Assembly: GCA_963621995.1 (NCBI GenBank)
Contig: CAVFFZ010000018.1
Location: 1-26,056 of the forward strand
DNA: 26,056 nucleotides
Direction of reading: 5' to 3'
Origin: UMGS1663 sp963621995
GTDB lineage: Bacteria; Bacillota; Clostridia; TANB77; CAG-508
In this document: piece after piece, positions 16,270 to 24,057 of the stretch
How positions within the stretch are numbered: position 1 is the stretch's first letter
How the letters are laid out: each line of letters opens with the position of its first letter
The notes under the pieces: generated by a model
Seen by the model: only the letters and a program-made list of their open reading frames with translations
Database searches by the model: none
Told to the model about the DNA's origin: nothing
Program-made: the position numbers and the translations under genes

Positions 16270-16298
16270 TTGACTTTATAACCTTTTAGGCATATACT
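16270..16298 (+). promoter_or_regulatory. Promoter of the 2-oxoacid:ferredoxin oxidoreductase operon
   Basis: TTGACT (16270-16275) and TATACT (16293-16298) are 17 bases apart, each matching 5 of 6. Transcription should begin near 16305, about 33 bases before the first start codon. In the 160 bases before it I see only a short direct repeat, TTTTCACATAC and ATTTCACATTT (about 16140-16162), and no recognisable redox operator. Confidence 0.75.
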
Positions 16299-16337
16299 AA
16301 ACATATAATTTTTATATAAATGGAAGGAAGGAATAGC

Positions 16338-16919
16338 ATGGATAACATGATAGAAATAAGATGGCATGGTAGAGGTGGACAAGGCGCTAAAACAGCTTCT
16401 CTTCTCCTTGCAGATGCCGCATTTAATACTGGAAAATACATTCAAGGTTTTCCTGAATATGGTCCAGAAAGAATGGGAGCCCCAATTACAGCTTACAACC
16501 GTATTAGTTCGTCTCCTATTCGTATTCATAGTAATATTTATGAACCTGACTATGTAGTTGTTGTAGATGATAGCTTATTAGAGTCTGTACCTGTTACTGC
16601 TGGTTTAAAAGAAACTGGTGCTATTATTATAAACACAACAAAAGATGCTAATGCTTTAAACCCTTTATTAAATGGTTATAAAGGAAAAGTTTATACTATA
16701 GATGCTAGAAAAGTTTCTATAGAAACTCTTGGAAAATATTTTCCAAATACTCCTATGCTTGCAGCTATTGTTAAAGTTTCAAACATAATGAGCGAAGAAG
16801 AATTTTTAAAAGATATGGAAGGTTCTTTTAAACACAAATTTGCTAAAAAACCTGAAGTTATTGAAGGAAATATGAAAGCATTAACTTTAGCATTAAAAGA
16901 AGTTAAGTTGGTTTCCTAA
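16338..16919 (+). CDS. porC: Pyruvate/2-oxoacid:ferredoxin oxidoreductase, gamma subunit
   Basis: This is the gamma subunit of the four-subunit enzyme that converts a 2-oxoacid and CoA to acyl-CoA, CO2 and reduced ferredoxin in the cytoplasm. The 193-residue protein has the family start IEIRWHGRGGQGAKTAS, then GKYIQGFPEYGPERMGAP and a VVVVDDSLLE strand. The start is ATG 16338, just after the purine-rich GGAAGGAAGGAA. An in-frame ATG at 16320 lies within that ribosome site and is rejected. It is first of four genes in the order gamma, delta, alpha, beta. The order and sequences fit a pyruvate enzyme, but sequence alone does not exclude a related 2-oxoacid. Confidence 0.93.
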   Translation: MDNMIEIRWHGRGGQGAKTASLLLADAAFNTGKYIQGFPEYGPERMGAPITAYNRISSSPIRIHSNIYEPDYVVVVDDSLLESVPVTAGLKETGAIIINTTKDANALNPLLNGYKGKVYTIDARKVSIETLGKYFPNTPMLAAIVKVSNIMSEEEFLKDMEGSFKHKFAKKPEVIEGNMKALTLALKEVKLVS

Positions 16920-16992
16920 AAATAAATTTAAAGTTTAATTATGAAACTAATTAAAAGCTGTATAATCTAATAAGTCAGAAAGGAGATTTTTT

Positions 16993-17286
16993 ATGTCAGT
17001 AAAAATAAATAAAGAAACACCTTGGCAAGATTTAACCCCAGGTGGAACAATATATGATGCTGGAAATTCTTTAGAATTTAAAACTGGTGACTGGAGAAGT
17101 ACTAGACCTGTATTTTTAGAAGAAAAATGTAAACAATGTGGTTTATGTTTTGCAGTTTGTCCAGATGATGCAATTCCAGTAGGAAAAGACCAAAAAAGAA
17201 AAGATTTTAATTTTGATTATTGTAAAGGATGCGGCGTATGTGCTAAGGTTTGTCCTTTTTCCGCAATCGAAATGAAAGAAGAATAA
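16993..17286 (+). CDS. porD: Pyruvate/2-oxoacid:ferredoxin oxidoreductase, delta (ferredoxin-like) subunit
   Basis: The 97-residue delta subunit carries electrons from the catalytic centre to external ferredoxin. The N-terminal 40 residues (WQDLTPGGTIYDAGNS) are typical of Por delta chains. Two [4Fe-4S] motifs follow: Cys46, 49, 52 and 56 in CKQCGLCFAVCP, and Cys77, 80, 83 and 87 in CKGCGVCAKVCP. AAAGGAG precedes ATG 16993. It lies 73 bases after porC and 88 bases before porA. The second gap is filled by a large hairpin. Confidence 0.95.
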   Translation: MSVKINKETPWQDLTPGGTIYDAGNSLEFKTGDWRSTRPVFLEEKCKQCGLCFAVCPDDAIPVGKDQKRKDFNFDYCKGCGVCAKVCPFSAIEMKEE

Positions 17287-17287
17287 T

Positions 17288-17350
17288 CCCTTAAAAAAAG
17301 AATTACCATTTGGCGTCGTTACATTTCCAAATAACAATTCTTTTTTAGGG
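17288..17350. repeat. Large imperfect hairpin between porD and porA
   Basis: CCCTTAAAAAAAGAATT (17288-17304) pairs with AATTCTTTTTTAGGG (17336-17350), and an inner ATTTGG (17308-17313) pairs with CCAAAT (17327-17332). The structure fills almost the whole intergenic gap and no T run follows, so it is not a usual terminator. It may stabilise or process the operon mRNA. Confidence 0.6.
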
Positions 17351-17374
17351 AAACAAAAGGAAGGATGAAAAAAA

Positions 17375-18565
17375 ATGAGTATAAGAGAACGTTTAAGTGG
17401 AAATGAAGCATCTGCTATAGCAATGAAACAAATAAATCCAGACGTAGTTGCAGCATTTCCTATAACTCCATCTACTGAAATTCCACAATACTTTTCTACT
17501 TTCGTAAGTAATGGAAAAGTAGATACAGAATTTATTGCAGTAGAAAGTGAACATAGTGCAATGAGTGCTTGTATTGGTGCAGAAGCTGCAGGTGCAAGAG
17601 CCATGACAGCAACTTCTTCTAATGGTTTAGCATATATGTGGGAAATGATATATATAGCATCTGCTAGTCGCCTACCAATAGTTATGCCGTTAGTAAATAG
17701 AGCAGTTTCAGGACCTTTAAATATACACAATGACCATTCAGACGCAATGGGAATTCGTGATAGTGGTTGGATAATGTTATTTTCAGAAAACAACCAAGAA
17801 GCATATGATAATTTAATCATGGGCCACAGAATTGCAGAGCATAAAGATGTTATGCTTCCTCTTGCAGTTTGTCAAGATGGATTTATTACATCACATTCAA
17901 TAGAAAATATTGAATTAATAGAAGATGACAAAGTAAAAGAATTTGTTGGAACATATAAACCTGAACATTACTTATTAAATTCAAAAGAACCAATTGCTGT
18001 TGGTCCAATGGATTTACAAGCATATTTATTTGAACATAAATATGGGCAATCTCAAGCAATGAAAAATGCTAAAAAAGTAATTTTAGAAGTCGCCAAAAAT
18101 TTTGAAAAAATGACAGGTAGAAAATACGAATTATTTGAAAGCTATAAATTAGAAGATGCTGAAATTGCTATAGTTTGTATGAATTCAACAGCAGGCACAA
18201 CTAAAGTAGTTGTAGATGAACTAAGAAAAAAAGGCACAAAAGCAGGTCTTCTAAAATTAAGAGTGTTTAGACCATTCCCTGCTGAAGAAATTGCAAAAGC
18301 ATTAAAAAATGTAAAAGCTATAGCAGTCCTTGATAAAGCAGATTCTTTAAATGCCTGTGGTGGTGCATTATTTACAGATGTTACTTCTGGTATGTATGTA
18401 AATAACTGCAGTGTTCCTACTGTAAGCTACATTTATGGTATTGGTGGTAGAGACACTACTACTAAAGATATTTTAAGTGTATACGAAGATTTACAGGAAA
18501 TTGTAGAAAATAAAAAAATAGATAATCCTTATCGTTATCTTGGAGTAAGAGGGGTGAATAAATAA
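17375..18565 (+). CDS. porA: Pyruvate/2-oxoacid:ferredoxin oxidoreductase, alpha subunit
   Basis: The 396-residue alpha subunit holds domains that bind substrate and part of the thiamine diphosphate pocket. It begins with GNEASAIAMKQINPDVVAAF, then the PITPSTEIPQ motif that contacts the 2-oxoacid, and ESEHSAMSACIGAEAAGAR with the Glu of the cofactor site. ATSSNGLAYMWEMIYIASA and a C-terminal transketolase-like domain (LLKLRVFRPFPAEEI, AVLDKADS) follow. The length is normal. The ribosome site GGAAGGA lies 9 bases before ATG 17375. Its stop overlaps the next start by one base (TAATG), so alpha and beta are translationally coupled. Confidence 0.95.
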   Translation: MSIRERLSGNEASAIAMKQINPDVVAAFPITPSTEIPQYFSTFVSNGKVDTEFIAVESEHSAMSACIGAEAAGARAMTATSSNGLAYMWEMIYIASASRLPIVMPLVNRAVSGPLNIHNDHSDAMGIRDSGWIMLFSENNQEAYDNLIMGHRIAEHKDVMLPLAVCQDGFITSHSIENIELIEDDKVKEFVGTYKPEHYLLNSKEPIAVGPMDLQAYLFEHKYGQSQAMKNAKKVILEVAKNFEKMTGRKYELFESYKLEDAEIAIVCMNSTAGTTKVVVDELRKKGTKAGLLKLRVFRPFPAEEIAKALKNVKAIAVLDKADSLNACGGALFTDVTSGMYVNNCSVPTVSYIYGIGGRDTTTKDILSVYEDLQEIVENKKIDNPYRYLGVRGVNK

Positions 18566-19506
18566 TGGCTTATAATGTAAAAGAAGTAGTGGCAAACAAA
18601 CCTAGCATATTTAATGCAGGTCATAGAATGTGTGCAGGTTGTGGTGCACCAGTAGTTGGTAGAATGGTAATGAGAGCCTTAAAAGAAGGAGATCATGCAG
18701 TAGTTTCTAATGCAACTGGATGTATGGAAGTTTCAACATGTATTTACCCTTATTCTTCTTGGGATTGTTCTTATATTCACACAGCTTTTGAATGTGCATC
18801 TGCTACTTGTTCAGGCGTAGAAGCAGCATACAAAGCAATGAAAAAAACAGGAAAATTAAATGAAGACGAAACTTTTAAATTCATTACATTTGGTGGAGAT
18901 GGTGGAACTTATGACATAGGTCTTCAAAGTTTATCTGGTGCAATGGAAAGAGGACATGACATGACTTACGTATGCTACGATAATGGTGCATACATGAACA
19001 CAGGTATTCAACGTTCTTCTGCAACACCACACTTTGCAGACACAACAACATCACCAGCAGGAGAAAAAATTCCTGGAAAAATGCAAGTTCGTAAAGATTT
19101 AACAGAAGTTATGGAAGCACATCATCTTCCATATGTTGCACAAACTGCTGCAGTTATGAATTTTAAAGATTTATATGAAAAAGCCGAAAAAGCAATATAT
19201 ACTGAAGGTCCAACATTTTTAAATGTACTTGCTCCATGCCCTAGAGGATGGGGGTACCCTACAGATATGTTAATGGAAATGAATAAATTAGCAGTAGACA
19301 CTTGCTACTGGCCTTTATATGAAGTTGTAGATGGTAAATATAAAATCACTTATAAACCTGCTAAAAAACTTCCAATAGAAGAATTTTTACGTCCACAAAG
19401 AAGATTTAAGCATATGTTTAAACCAGGAAACGAATGGATGATAGAAGAATTCCAAAAAGAAGTAGATAAAAGATGGCAAGCCCTTCTAGATTTAGAAGAA
19501 CAATAG
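18565..19506 (+). CDS. porB: Pyruvate/2-oxoacid:ferredoxin oxidoreductase, beta subunit
   Basis: The beta subunit carries thiamine diphosphate and one [4Fe-4S] cluster. The 313-residue protein has Cys23 and Cys26 (MCAGCGAP), Cys53 (NATGCMEV) and a later Cys in LAPCPRGW as cluster ligands. GGDGGTYDIG (110-119) followed by YDNGAYMNTGIQ is the diphosphate-Mg2+ motif. It ends in LDLEEQ. The last codons and the stop TAG lie inside the left arm of a 54 bp inverted repeat, and the ferredoxin gene facing it ends in the same way. The true ancestral C-terminus may therefore have been altered by the repeat. It is the last gene of the por operon. Confidence 0.95.
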   Translation: MAYNVKEVVANKPSIFNAGHRMCAGCGAPVVGRMVMRALKEGDHAVVSNATGCMEVSTCIYPYSSWDCSYIHTAFECASATCSGVEAAYKAMKKTGKLNEDETFKFITFGGDGGTYDIGLQSLSGAMERGHDMTYVCYDNGAYMNTGIQRSSATPHFADTTTSPAGEKIPGKMQVRKDLTEVMEAHHLPYVAQTAAVMNFKDLYEKAEKAIYTEGPTFLNVLAPCPRGWGYPTDMLMEMNKLAVDTCYWPLYEVVDGKYKITYKPAKKLPIEEFLRPQRRFKHMFKPGNEWMIEEFQKEVDKRWQALLDLEEQ

Positions 19507-19786
19507 GGACGGTCCTTTTCGTTCCGATTTCGGAACACTGGGACACTCCTTCATTAATCAAATTTTAAAATAAAAAATAGAAAATCAACTTATAATCGGC
19601 TGATTTTCTATTTTTTATTTTAAATTATACTAAACATTTTATCTTTAAAATTTATATTTTAGCAATTAATTAAATTTCATAGTAGATAAAAGTTAAAACA
19701 TGAATAATTGTTTTAAATAATTTATATATTACAAGGAGTGTCCCTGCGTTCCGAAATCGGAACGAAAAGGACCGTCCCTATTGTTC
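19498..19786. mobile_element. 289 bp inverted-repeat element (MITE/paired-REP type) across two convergent gene ends
   Basis: The arms 19498-19551 and 19733-19786 are inverted copies, 52 of 54 bases identical by eye. Each begins GAACAATAGGGACGG, contains a small hairpin GTTCCG-ATTT-CGGAAC, and ends GGGACACTCCTT. The 181-base interior carries a 24 bp perfect hairpin and no ORF. The outer end of each arm supplies the codons GAA CAA and the stop TAG of a gene: porB on the plus strand and ferredoxin on the minus strand. The GGGACGGTCC-TTTT-CGTTCC core resembles REP sequences linked with RAYT (Y1) transposases, and a related core is at 22561-22581. No transposase is present, so any movement would need one supplied elsewhere. 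Confidence 0.75.
19564..19624. terminator. Bidirectional terminator between porB and the ferredoxin gene
   Basis: A perfect 24 bp stem (19564-19587 with 19601-19624) has a 13-base loop and A/T-rich outer ends, so T-rich tails follow on both strands. It lies between two convergent genes and inside the inverted-repeat element. Confidence 0.75.
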
Positions 19787-19951
19787 CTCAACTGGAGCCG
19801 AAACTGGGCAAACTCCTGCACAAGTTCCACATTCTATACATCTTTCTGGATCTATAACATATTTTTCATCGCCTTCTGAAATACATTCTACTGGGCAATT
19901 TGCTGCACATGCTCCACATTTAATGCATGCATCTGTTATTTTATATGCCAT
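19778..19951 (-). CDS. 2[4Fe-4S] ferredoxin, clostridial type
   Basis: This small electron carrier (57 residues) accepts low-potential electrons from enzymes such as the oxidoreductase encoded opposite. It begins MAYKITDACIKCGACAANCP and has two complete cluster motifs: Cys9, 12, 15 and 19, then Cys38, 41, 44 and 48 in CIECGTCAGVCP. It ends PVEEQ before TAG 19778. The final Glu-Gln-stop codons fall in the right arm of the inverted repeat. The size and motifs match classical clostridial ferredoxins, and both clusters appear intact. The ribosome site AAGGGTGGTG precedes ATG 19951. It follows ricT by 33 bases and may be read with it. Confidence 0.93.
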   Translation of the reverse strand: MAYKITDACIKCGACAANCPVECISEGDEKYVIDPERCIECGTCAGVCPVSAPVEEQ

Positions 19952-19984
19952 TTAATTCACCACCCTTCTACTAATTTTAGTTTT

Positions 19985-20908
19985 TTATATATCATCTTCT
20001 GTAGTATTCTTTTTATCTAATTTTTCTAGTTTTTCTAATTCTTCTAGTTCTTTTAAATGTTCTTTTTCTTCTGGATCTACAGTATTTGATTCTATATTTT
20101 TAATAATTTTTACATCTTTAGCATCATATTTTTTAAAGTAATATTCTCCATTGTCATCTTTTAGTTCTACTCTTAACTTTTCTTTTAGAGTTTCTACGCC
20201 TTCTACTGTACCTTCTCCATCTTCTGTTTTGACAATTGCACCTATTTTTGGAAGTCTATTTATTTTTTCTTCATATACTTCTTGTTCATATTTTAGGCAA
20301 CACATTAATCTGCCACAATTCCCAGATATTTTTGAAGGGTTTAAAGACATGTTTTGTTCTTTTGCCATTTTTATAGAAACTGTTTCAAAATTTCTTAAAA
20401 ATGAGCAACAGCATAATTCTCTACCACAAATTCCATTTCCACCAATTCTTTTTACTTCATCTCTAACACCTATTTGACGAAGTTCTATTCTAGTTTTAAA
20501 TATTGTTGCTAAATCTTTAACTAACTCCCTAAAATCTATTCTTCCATCTGCTGTAAAATAAAATAACACTTTGCTATTATCAAATTTAAATTCTACATCT
20601 GTAAGAGTCATCTCTAATTTATGTTCTTTTATTTTTTTGTTACAAATATCAAAGGCTTCCTTTTCCTTTTTCTTATTTTCTTCATTATGCTTTTTATCTT
20701 TTTGAGTAGCAATTCTAATTACTTTTTTTAGTGGCTTTAAAGCACTTTCGTCTTCAACCATTCTACTTGCTACTGCTACTTCTCCAAATTCTTGACCTTG
20801 TGATGTTTCTACAATTACAAAATCTCTATTATTTATTTGTAAGTCCCCTGGATCGAAAAAGTAGATTTTACCTGGCTTTTTAAATCTAACACCTACTATA
20901 TTTTTCAT
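19985..20908 (-). CDS. ricT: PSP1-domain protein RicT (YaaT), RNA-processing/signalling factor
   Basis: In Bacillus, RicT joins RicA and RicF in an iron-sulfur complex that helps RNase Y mature mRNAs and affects sporulation and competence. The 307-residue protein has the PSP1 core, with strings such as IYFFDPGDLQI, FVIVETSQGQEFGEVAV and VLFYFTADGRIDFRELVKDL. The cluster cysteines are in GICGRELCCC (161, 166-168) and SGNCGRLMCCLKYE (198, 203, 204). A C-terminal acidic Leu/Glu/Lys-rich tail of about 40 residues follows. GGGAGG precedes ATG 20908. The gene overlaps the end of holB by 23 bases, a conserved pairing in Firmicutes that supports the call. RicA and RicF are not in the window. Confidence 0.92.
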   Translation of the reverse strand: MKNIVGVRFKKPGKIYFFDPGDLQINNRDFVIVETSQGQEFGEVAVASRMVEDESALKPLKKVIRIATQKDKKHNEENKKKEKEAFDICNKKIKEHKLEMTLTDVEFKFDNSKVLFYFTADGRIDFRELVKDLATIFKTRIELRQIGVRDEVKRIGGNGICGRELCCCSFLRNFETVSIKMAKEQNMSLNPSKISGNCGRLMCCLKYEQEVYEEKINRLPKIGAIVKTEDGEGTVEGVETLKEKLRVELKDDNGEYYFKKYDAKDVKIIKNIESNTVDPEEKEHLKELEELEKLEKLDKKNTTEDDI

Positions 20909-21782
20909 TTATTTCCTCCCATAATTTCATTAATAAATAATCTATACACATATCATAATTACTATTTGCTAGTAATCTCTTTTTGACTTCTTCTACATAT
21001 TTAATGCAATTTAATTTTTTCATATCTTTTTGATTGTATAAGTATACATTTATGTATTCTAATATTTCTTGTATTTTTTCTCTTTCCTTATATAGAACTT
21101 CTGCTTTATTTATTAATGTAGTAAAATTATATCTTTCTATATTATCTAATAAACTATTGAGCACAGTATATATTTCTTTATCTTCTTCTATTTCTAATAA
21201 CTTCCCAATACTTCCTTCACATATTTTTATAAACTCTTTTGAAAGATTAAGATTTAACACATTTTTAGCATATTCTTCTAGTTCATTTTCTTCTATTTTT
21301 TGAAAAGGTACTTTCATACATCTAGATTTAATAGTGTTTAGCAATTTACTTTCATTAGAAGTAGTTAATATTATTGTAGCATATTCTGGTGGTTCTTCTA
21401 GAGTTTTTAGTAAACAATTTTGAGCCTCTTTAGTCATGCAATCACTATTTATTATTAAAAATACTTTTTTATTTGAAACTATTGGTTTTACACTTATTCC
21501 TTCTTGCATATTACGAATTTGTTCTATTTTTATAGTATTATTTTCTGGCTCTATTTGCAAAAAATCTGGATGATTATTTGAATCCCATTTTATGCAAGAT
21601 TCACAACTATCTTCTTTTCCATTTAAGCATAATATCTTTTTAGCAAACTCGCGTGCAAAAAGAGTTTTACCAATACCATCAATTCCTACAAATAAATAAC
21701 TATGTGATACATGTTTTTCATCTATTGATTGATTTAAAAAAACTTTTATTTTATTATTTCCTACAATATTATTAAAACTCAA
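20886..21782 (-). CDS. holB: DNA polymerase III delta' subunit (clamp loader)
   Basis: Delta' is part of the ATP-driven clamp loader that places the sliding clamp on DNA. The 298-residue protein has a Walker A-like GIDGIGKT (33-40), NHPDFLQIEPE, the helicase-like MTKEAQNCLLKTLEEPP and an SRC motif (KSRCMKVPF). The zinc module normally has four Cys. Here Cys52, Cys60 and Cys63 are present, but the fourth position (66) is Trp. The start is TTG 21782, 8 bases after AGAGG, and no ATG or GTG is available upstream in frame. It follows lepB by 55 bases and overlaps ricT. Confidence 0.9.
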   Translation of the reverse strand: MSFNNIVGNNKIKVFLNQSIDEKHVSHSYLFVGIDGIGKTLFAREFAKKILCLNGKEDSCESCIKWDSNNHPDFLQIEPENNTIKIEQIRNMQEGISVKPIVSNKKVFLIINSDCMTKEAQNCLLKTLEEPPEYATIILTTSNESKLLNTIKSRCMKVPFQKIEENELEEYAKNVLNLNLSKEFIKICEGSIGKLLEIEEDKEIYTVLNSLLDNIERYNFTTLINKAEVLYKEREKIQEILEYINVYLYNQKDMKKLNCIKYVEEVKKRLLANSNYDMCIDYLLMKLWEEINEKYSRC

Positions 21783-21837
21783 AATTAATACCTCTTATTA
21801 TCTTCAAGTTGCTTATTTTTATTTTAGCATATTTTCC

Positions 21838-22464
21838 TTATTTTACTTTTCCAAATAAATCGAATGGCCAAAATCTAATCCATACTTTACCTTCAATTTT
21901 TTCAAATGGAATACAGCCAAACGCTCTACAATCTCCACTATATTCTCTATTATCTCCTATTGCAAAAACATAACCTTCTGGAACTGTAAAATCTGTTAAA
22001 TATATACTTTTAGCTTCTGTTACTACATTTTCTTGTAAATAATCTTCTTTTAATTCTTCACCATTAATGTATATTTTTCCATCTGCTATTTGTACATGTT
22101 CTCCTGGAAGCGCTACTACTCTTTTTATATAACTTATTTTATTAATTTCTAATACATAATAGCAAAATTTCTCAAATATATTTTGTGGTTCATTATCATA
22201 TACTGCCTTAACTCCAGTTGCAACAGATTGGCTTGGTGCTTCAAATGTAATTATATCTCCTCTTTCTGGTGTATTATGAAATGTTCTATATAAACGGTTT
22301 AAAACTAGTCTTTGGTTTTGTTTTAGTGTTGGATACATTGAAAATTGTTTTACAACTGTTGGTGTACCAACAAAATATCTAATTAGTAAAGCAAGAGCAA
22401 CTGCAATTACAATGCAATATGTCCATTCTAAAACTTCCATTATAACAGCCTTTTTATCTACCAT
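21838..22464 (-). CDS. lepB: Type I signal peptidase
   Basis: The enzyme cuts signal peptides from exported proteins at the outer face of the membrane. The 208-residue protein has one N-terminal membrane helix (about 11-31). The catalytic Ser42 is in FSMYPTL and the catalytic Lys114 in YIKRVVALPG. GDNREYSGDCRAFG near residue 170 is the conserved C-terminal box, with Cys where a Ser is more usual. A roughly 30-residue insert between about residues 78 and 110 (including VYDNEPQNIFEKF) makes it a little longer than the shortest Gram-positive forms. The start ATG 22464 follows AGAGG. It has its own promoter, placed just after a REP-like hairpin, and is probably transcribed with holB, ricT and ferredoxin. 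Confidence 0.94.
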   Translation of the reverse strand: MVDKKAVIMEVLEWTYCIVIAVALALLIRYFVGTPTVVKQFSMYPTLKQNQRLVLNRLYRTFHNTPERGDIITFEAPSQSVATGVKAVYDNEPQNIFEKFCYYVLEINKISYIKRVVALPGEHVQIADGKIYINGEELKEDYLQENVVTEAKSIYLTDFTVPEGYVFAIGDNREYSGDCRAFGCIPFEKIEGKVWIRFWPFDLFGKVK

Positions 22465-22498
22465 TATTCATTCCTCTTTTCTATAAACTAACACATTT

Positions 22499-22527
22499 AT
22501 TATATAAACTTTTAACTAATTTTTCAA
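22499..22527 (-). promoter_or_regulatory. Promoter of lepB and probably holB-ricT-ferredoxin
   Basis: On the minus strand TTGAAA (22522-22527) and a perfect TATAAT (22499-22504) are 17 bases apart, about 34 bases before the lepB start. Confidence 0.75.
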
Positions 22528-22544
22528 CCTTTTTTAATATCTTT

Positions 22545-22589
22545 TTTTGAAAGGACATTTGGGGACGGGTCACTTTTGTCCTTTCAAAA
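22545..22589. repeat. REP-like hairpin after the histidine kinase gene
   Basis: TTTTGAAAGGAC (22545-22556) and GTCCTTTCAAAA (22578-22589) form a perfect 12 bp stem. The 21-base loop contains GGGGACGGGTCACTTTT, closely related to the core of the arms at 19498-19551 and 19733-19786. The G+C-rich loop stands out from the A+T-rich surroundings. It lies 5 bases after the kinase stop codon. Confidence 0.65.
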
Positions 22590-22594
22590 TCTTT

Positions 22595-24028
22595 TTATTT
22601 AGTTGGAATTCTAATTACAACTTCAGTTCCTTTTCCTTTTTCGCTCTTTATGTCTATGCTTCCTTTATTTTGATCCAATATTTCTTTTGCAATTGAAAGT
22701 CCTAACCCTGTTCCTCCCATTTCTCTTGTACGCGCTTTATCCACTCTATAAAAGCGTTCAAAAATTCTGTTCAAATCTTCTTCTGGAATTCCTATTCCAT
22801 TGTCTATTATTTTTATATAAGCATCATTATATACAAAACCTACATATATTTTTATATTTCCATTTTCAGGAGTATATTTAATGCTGTTTGTCATTATGTT
22901 TAAAACTACTCTTTCAATGCCATCTTTATCTGCTTTTACTGGTGGAACATTTGCAGTTACAAAACATTCAACTTCATGACCTTTTTTGTTTATTTCTAAT
23001 TGCAATTTTTCTTGACATTTCTTTACTAAATCTCCCAAATCAAATTCAGTAATTTCTTTTTTAACTTTGTTATTATCATAACGAGATAATATAAGTAAAT
23101 CTGTAACTAATTTTGCCATTCTTCTTGCTTCAGAAGCTATTACATTTAAGAACTTATCTTGTGTTTCTTTATCATATTCACATTCTAGCAAAGTATCTGC
23201 ATACCCCATAATTGATGTAATAGGTGTTTTTAATTCATGTGATACATCAGCCACAAATTCTTTTCTCATATTATCTAGTTTTACATGCTCTGTAATATCT
23301 TGTATAACTGCAATAACCCCTGCTGCTATTTCTTGTTCATCTTTAAAAGATGCAAAGAAAATATTTAAATATTTATCTTCCACCTGAACCCTTTGTTCTG
23401 ATGAAGTCCAATTTTCTAAGTATATTGTTTTTTCCAAATTTATATCCACGTTTAATTTATTAAATATTTTATCAAATGTATTTTCATTTTCTGTCAAATT
23501 TAATAATTCAGTAGCTGCCGGATTTATATGCATTATGTTTCCCTCAATATCAAATGCTATAATTCCATCTGTCATATGAAGTAGTATTATTTCTATTTGT
23601 CGTTTTTGTCTATTTACTTCTTTTAAATTTTCTTTTAACTCATTTGTCATTAAATTGAATGCACCTGTCAAATCATCTACATTTGTTTTTTTGCTATTCT
23701 CTATTTCTAAATTTTCACCTGCTGCTATTTTGGGTGCACTGTCTATTAATTTAGCAATTGGATCTAATATAACTTTTGCGACAAAAATTCCTATTAATAT
23801 AGAAATAAAACCATATACAGAAATTAAAATTATTGTAATTAATTTTATAGTATGTGTTTGGGTAGCTATCAATTCCTGATATTTAATTAGCTCTTCTTCG
23901 GTTTGTACAAGTAAACCTAAATCAATGTTTTGTAAATTATATATTAAAGCTATTCCTATTCCACCAATTAATACAATTCCAAGTATACTAAAAATTAATA
24001 TTATTTTTAATTGTACATTTTTTATCAT
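22595..24028 (-). CDS. walK: Membrane sensor histidine kinase (WalK/PhoR type)
   Basis: The kinase autophosphorylates on His and passes the phosphate to the regulator encoded just upstream. Domain order in 477 residues: transmembrane helix 7-30, an external part of only about 30 residues, transmembrane helix 62-86, HAMP (about 87-140), a PAS domain (about 145-250), the dimerisation domain with His264 in FVADVSHELKTP, and an ATPase domain with NIMTNSIKYTP, DNGIGIPEE and GGTGLGLSIAKE. WalK of Bacillus has a larger external PAS domain. The short one here suggests internal or membrane-derived sensing, and a PhoR-like name is also possible. The symbol rests mainly on the WalR-like partner. AAGGAG precedes ATG 24028. 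A 238-base gap with two hairpins separates it from the regulator gene, so co-transcription is uncertain. Confidence 0.88.
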   Translation of the reverse strand: MIKNVQLKIILIFSILGIVLIGGIGIALIYNLQNIDLGLLVQTEEELIKYQELIATQTHTIKLITIILISVYGFISILIGIFVAKVILDPIAKLIDSAPKIAAGENLEIENSKKTNVDDLTGAFNLMTNELKENLKEVNRQKRQIEIILLHMTDGIIAFDIEGNIMHINPAATELLNLTENENTFDKIFNKLNVDINLEKTIYLENWTSSEQRVQVEDKYLNIFFASFKDEQEIAAGVIAVIQDITEHVKLDNMRKEFVADVSHELKTPITSIMGYADTLLECEYDKETQDKFLNVIASEARRMAKLVTDLLILSRYDNNKVKKEITEFDLGDLVKKCQEKLQLEINKKGHEVECFVTANVPPVKADKDGIERVVLNIMTNSIKYTPENGNIKIYVGFVYNDAYIKIIDNGIGIPEEDLNRIFERFYRVDKARTREMGGTGLGLSIAKEILDQNKGSIDIKSEKGKGTEVVIRIPTK

Positions 24029-24057
24029 GTTTGCTCTCCTTCTTTCTTAGAACAAAT

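Noticed and set aside
17143..17820. Minus-strand open frame of about 225 codons across porD and porA
   Set aside because: It is antisense to well-conserved oxidoreductase genes and crosses the large hairpin. No start signals were seen.
19552..19732. Possible transposase or passenger gene inside the inverted-repeat element
   Set aside because: The 181-base interior is A/T-rich, filled largely by a terminator hairpin, and has no ORF of useful length.
21822..21833. Exact 12-base match to the half-site of the smc palindrome between lepB and holB
   Set aside because: It is a single half-site without its partner. The same 12-mer also occurs inside holB (21263-21274), where it simply encodes Glu-Tyr-Ala-Lys, so a half-site alone carries little information.
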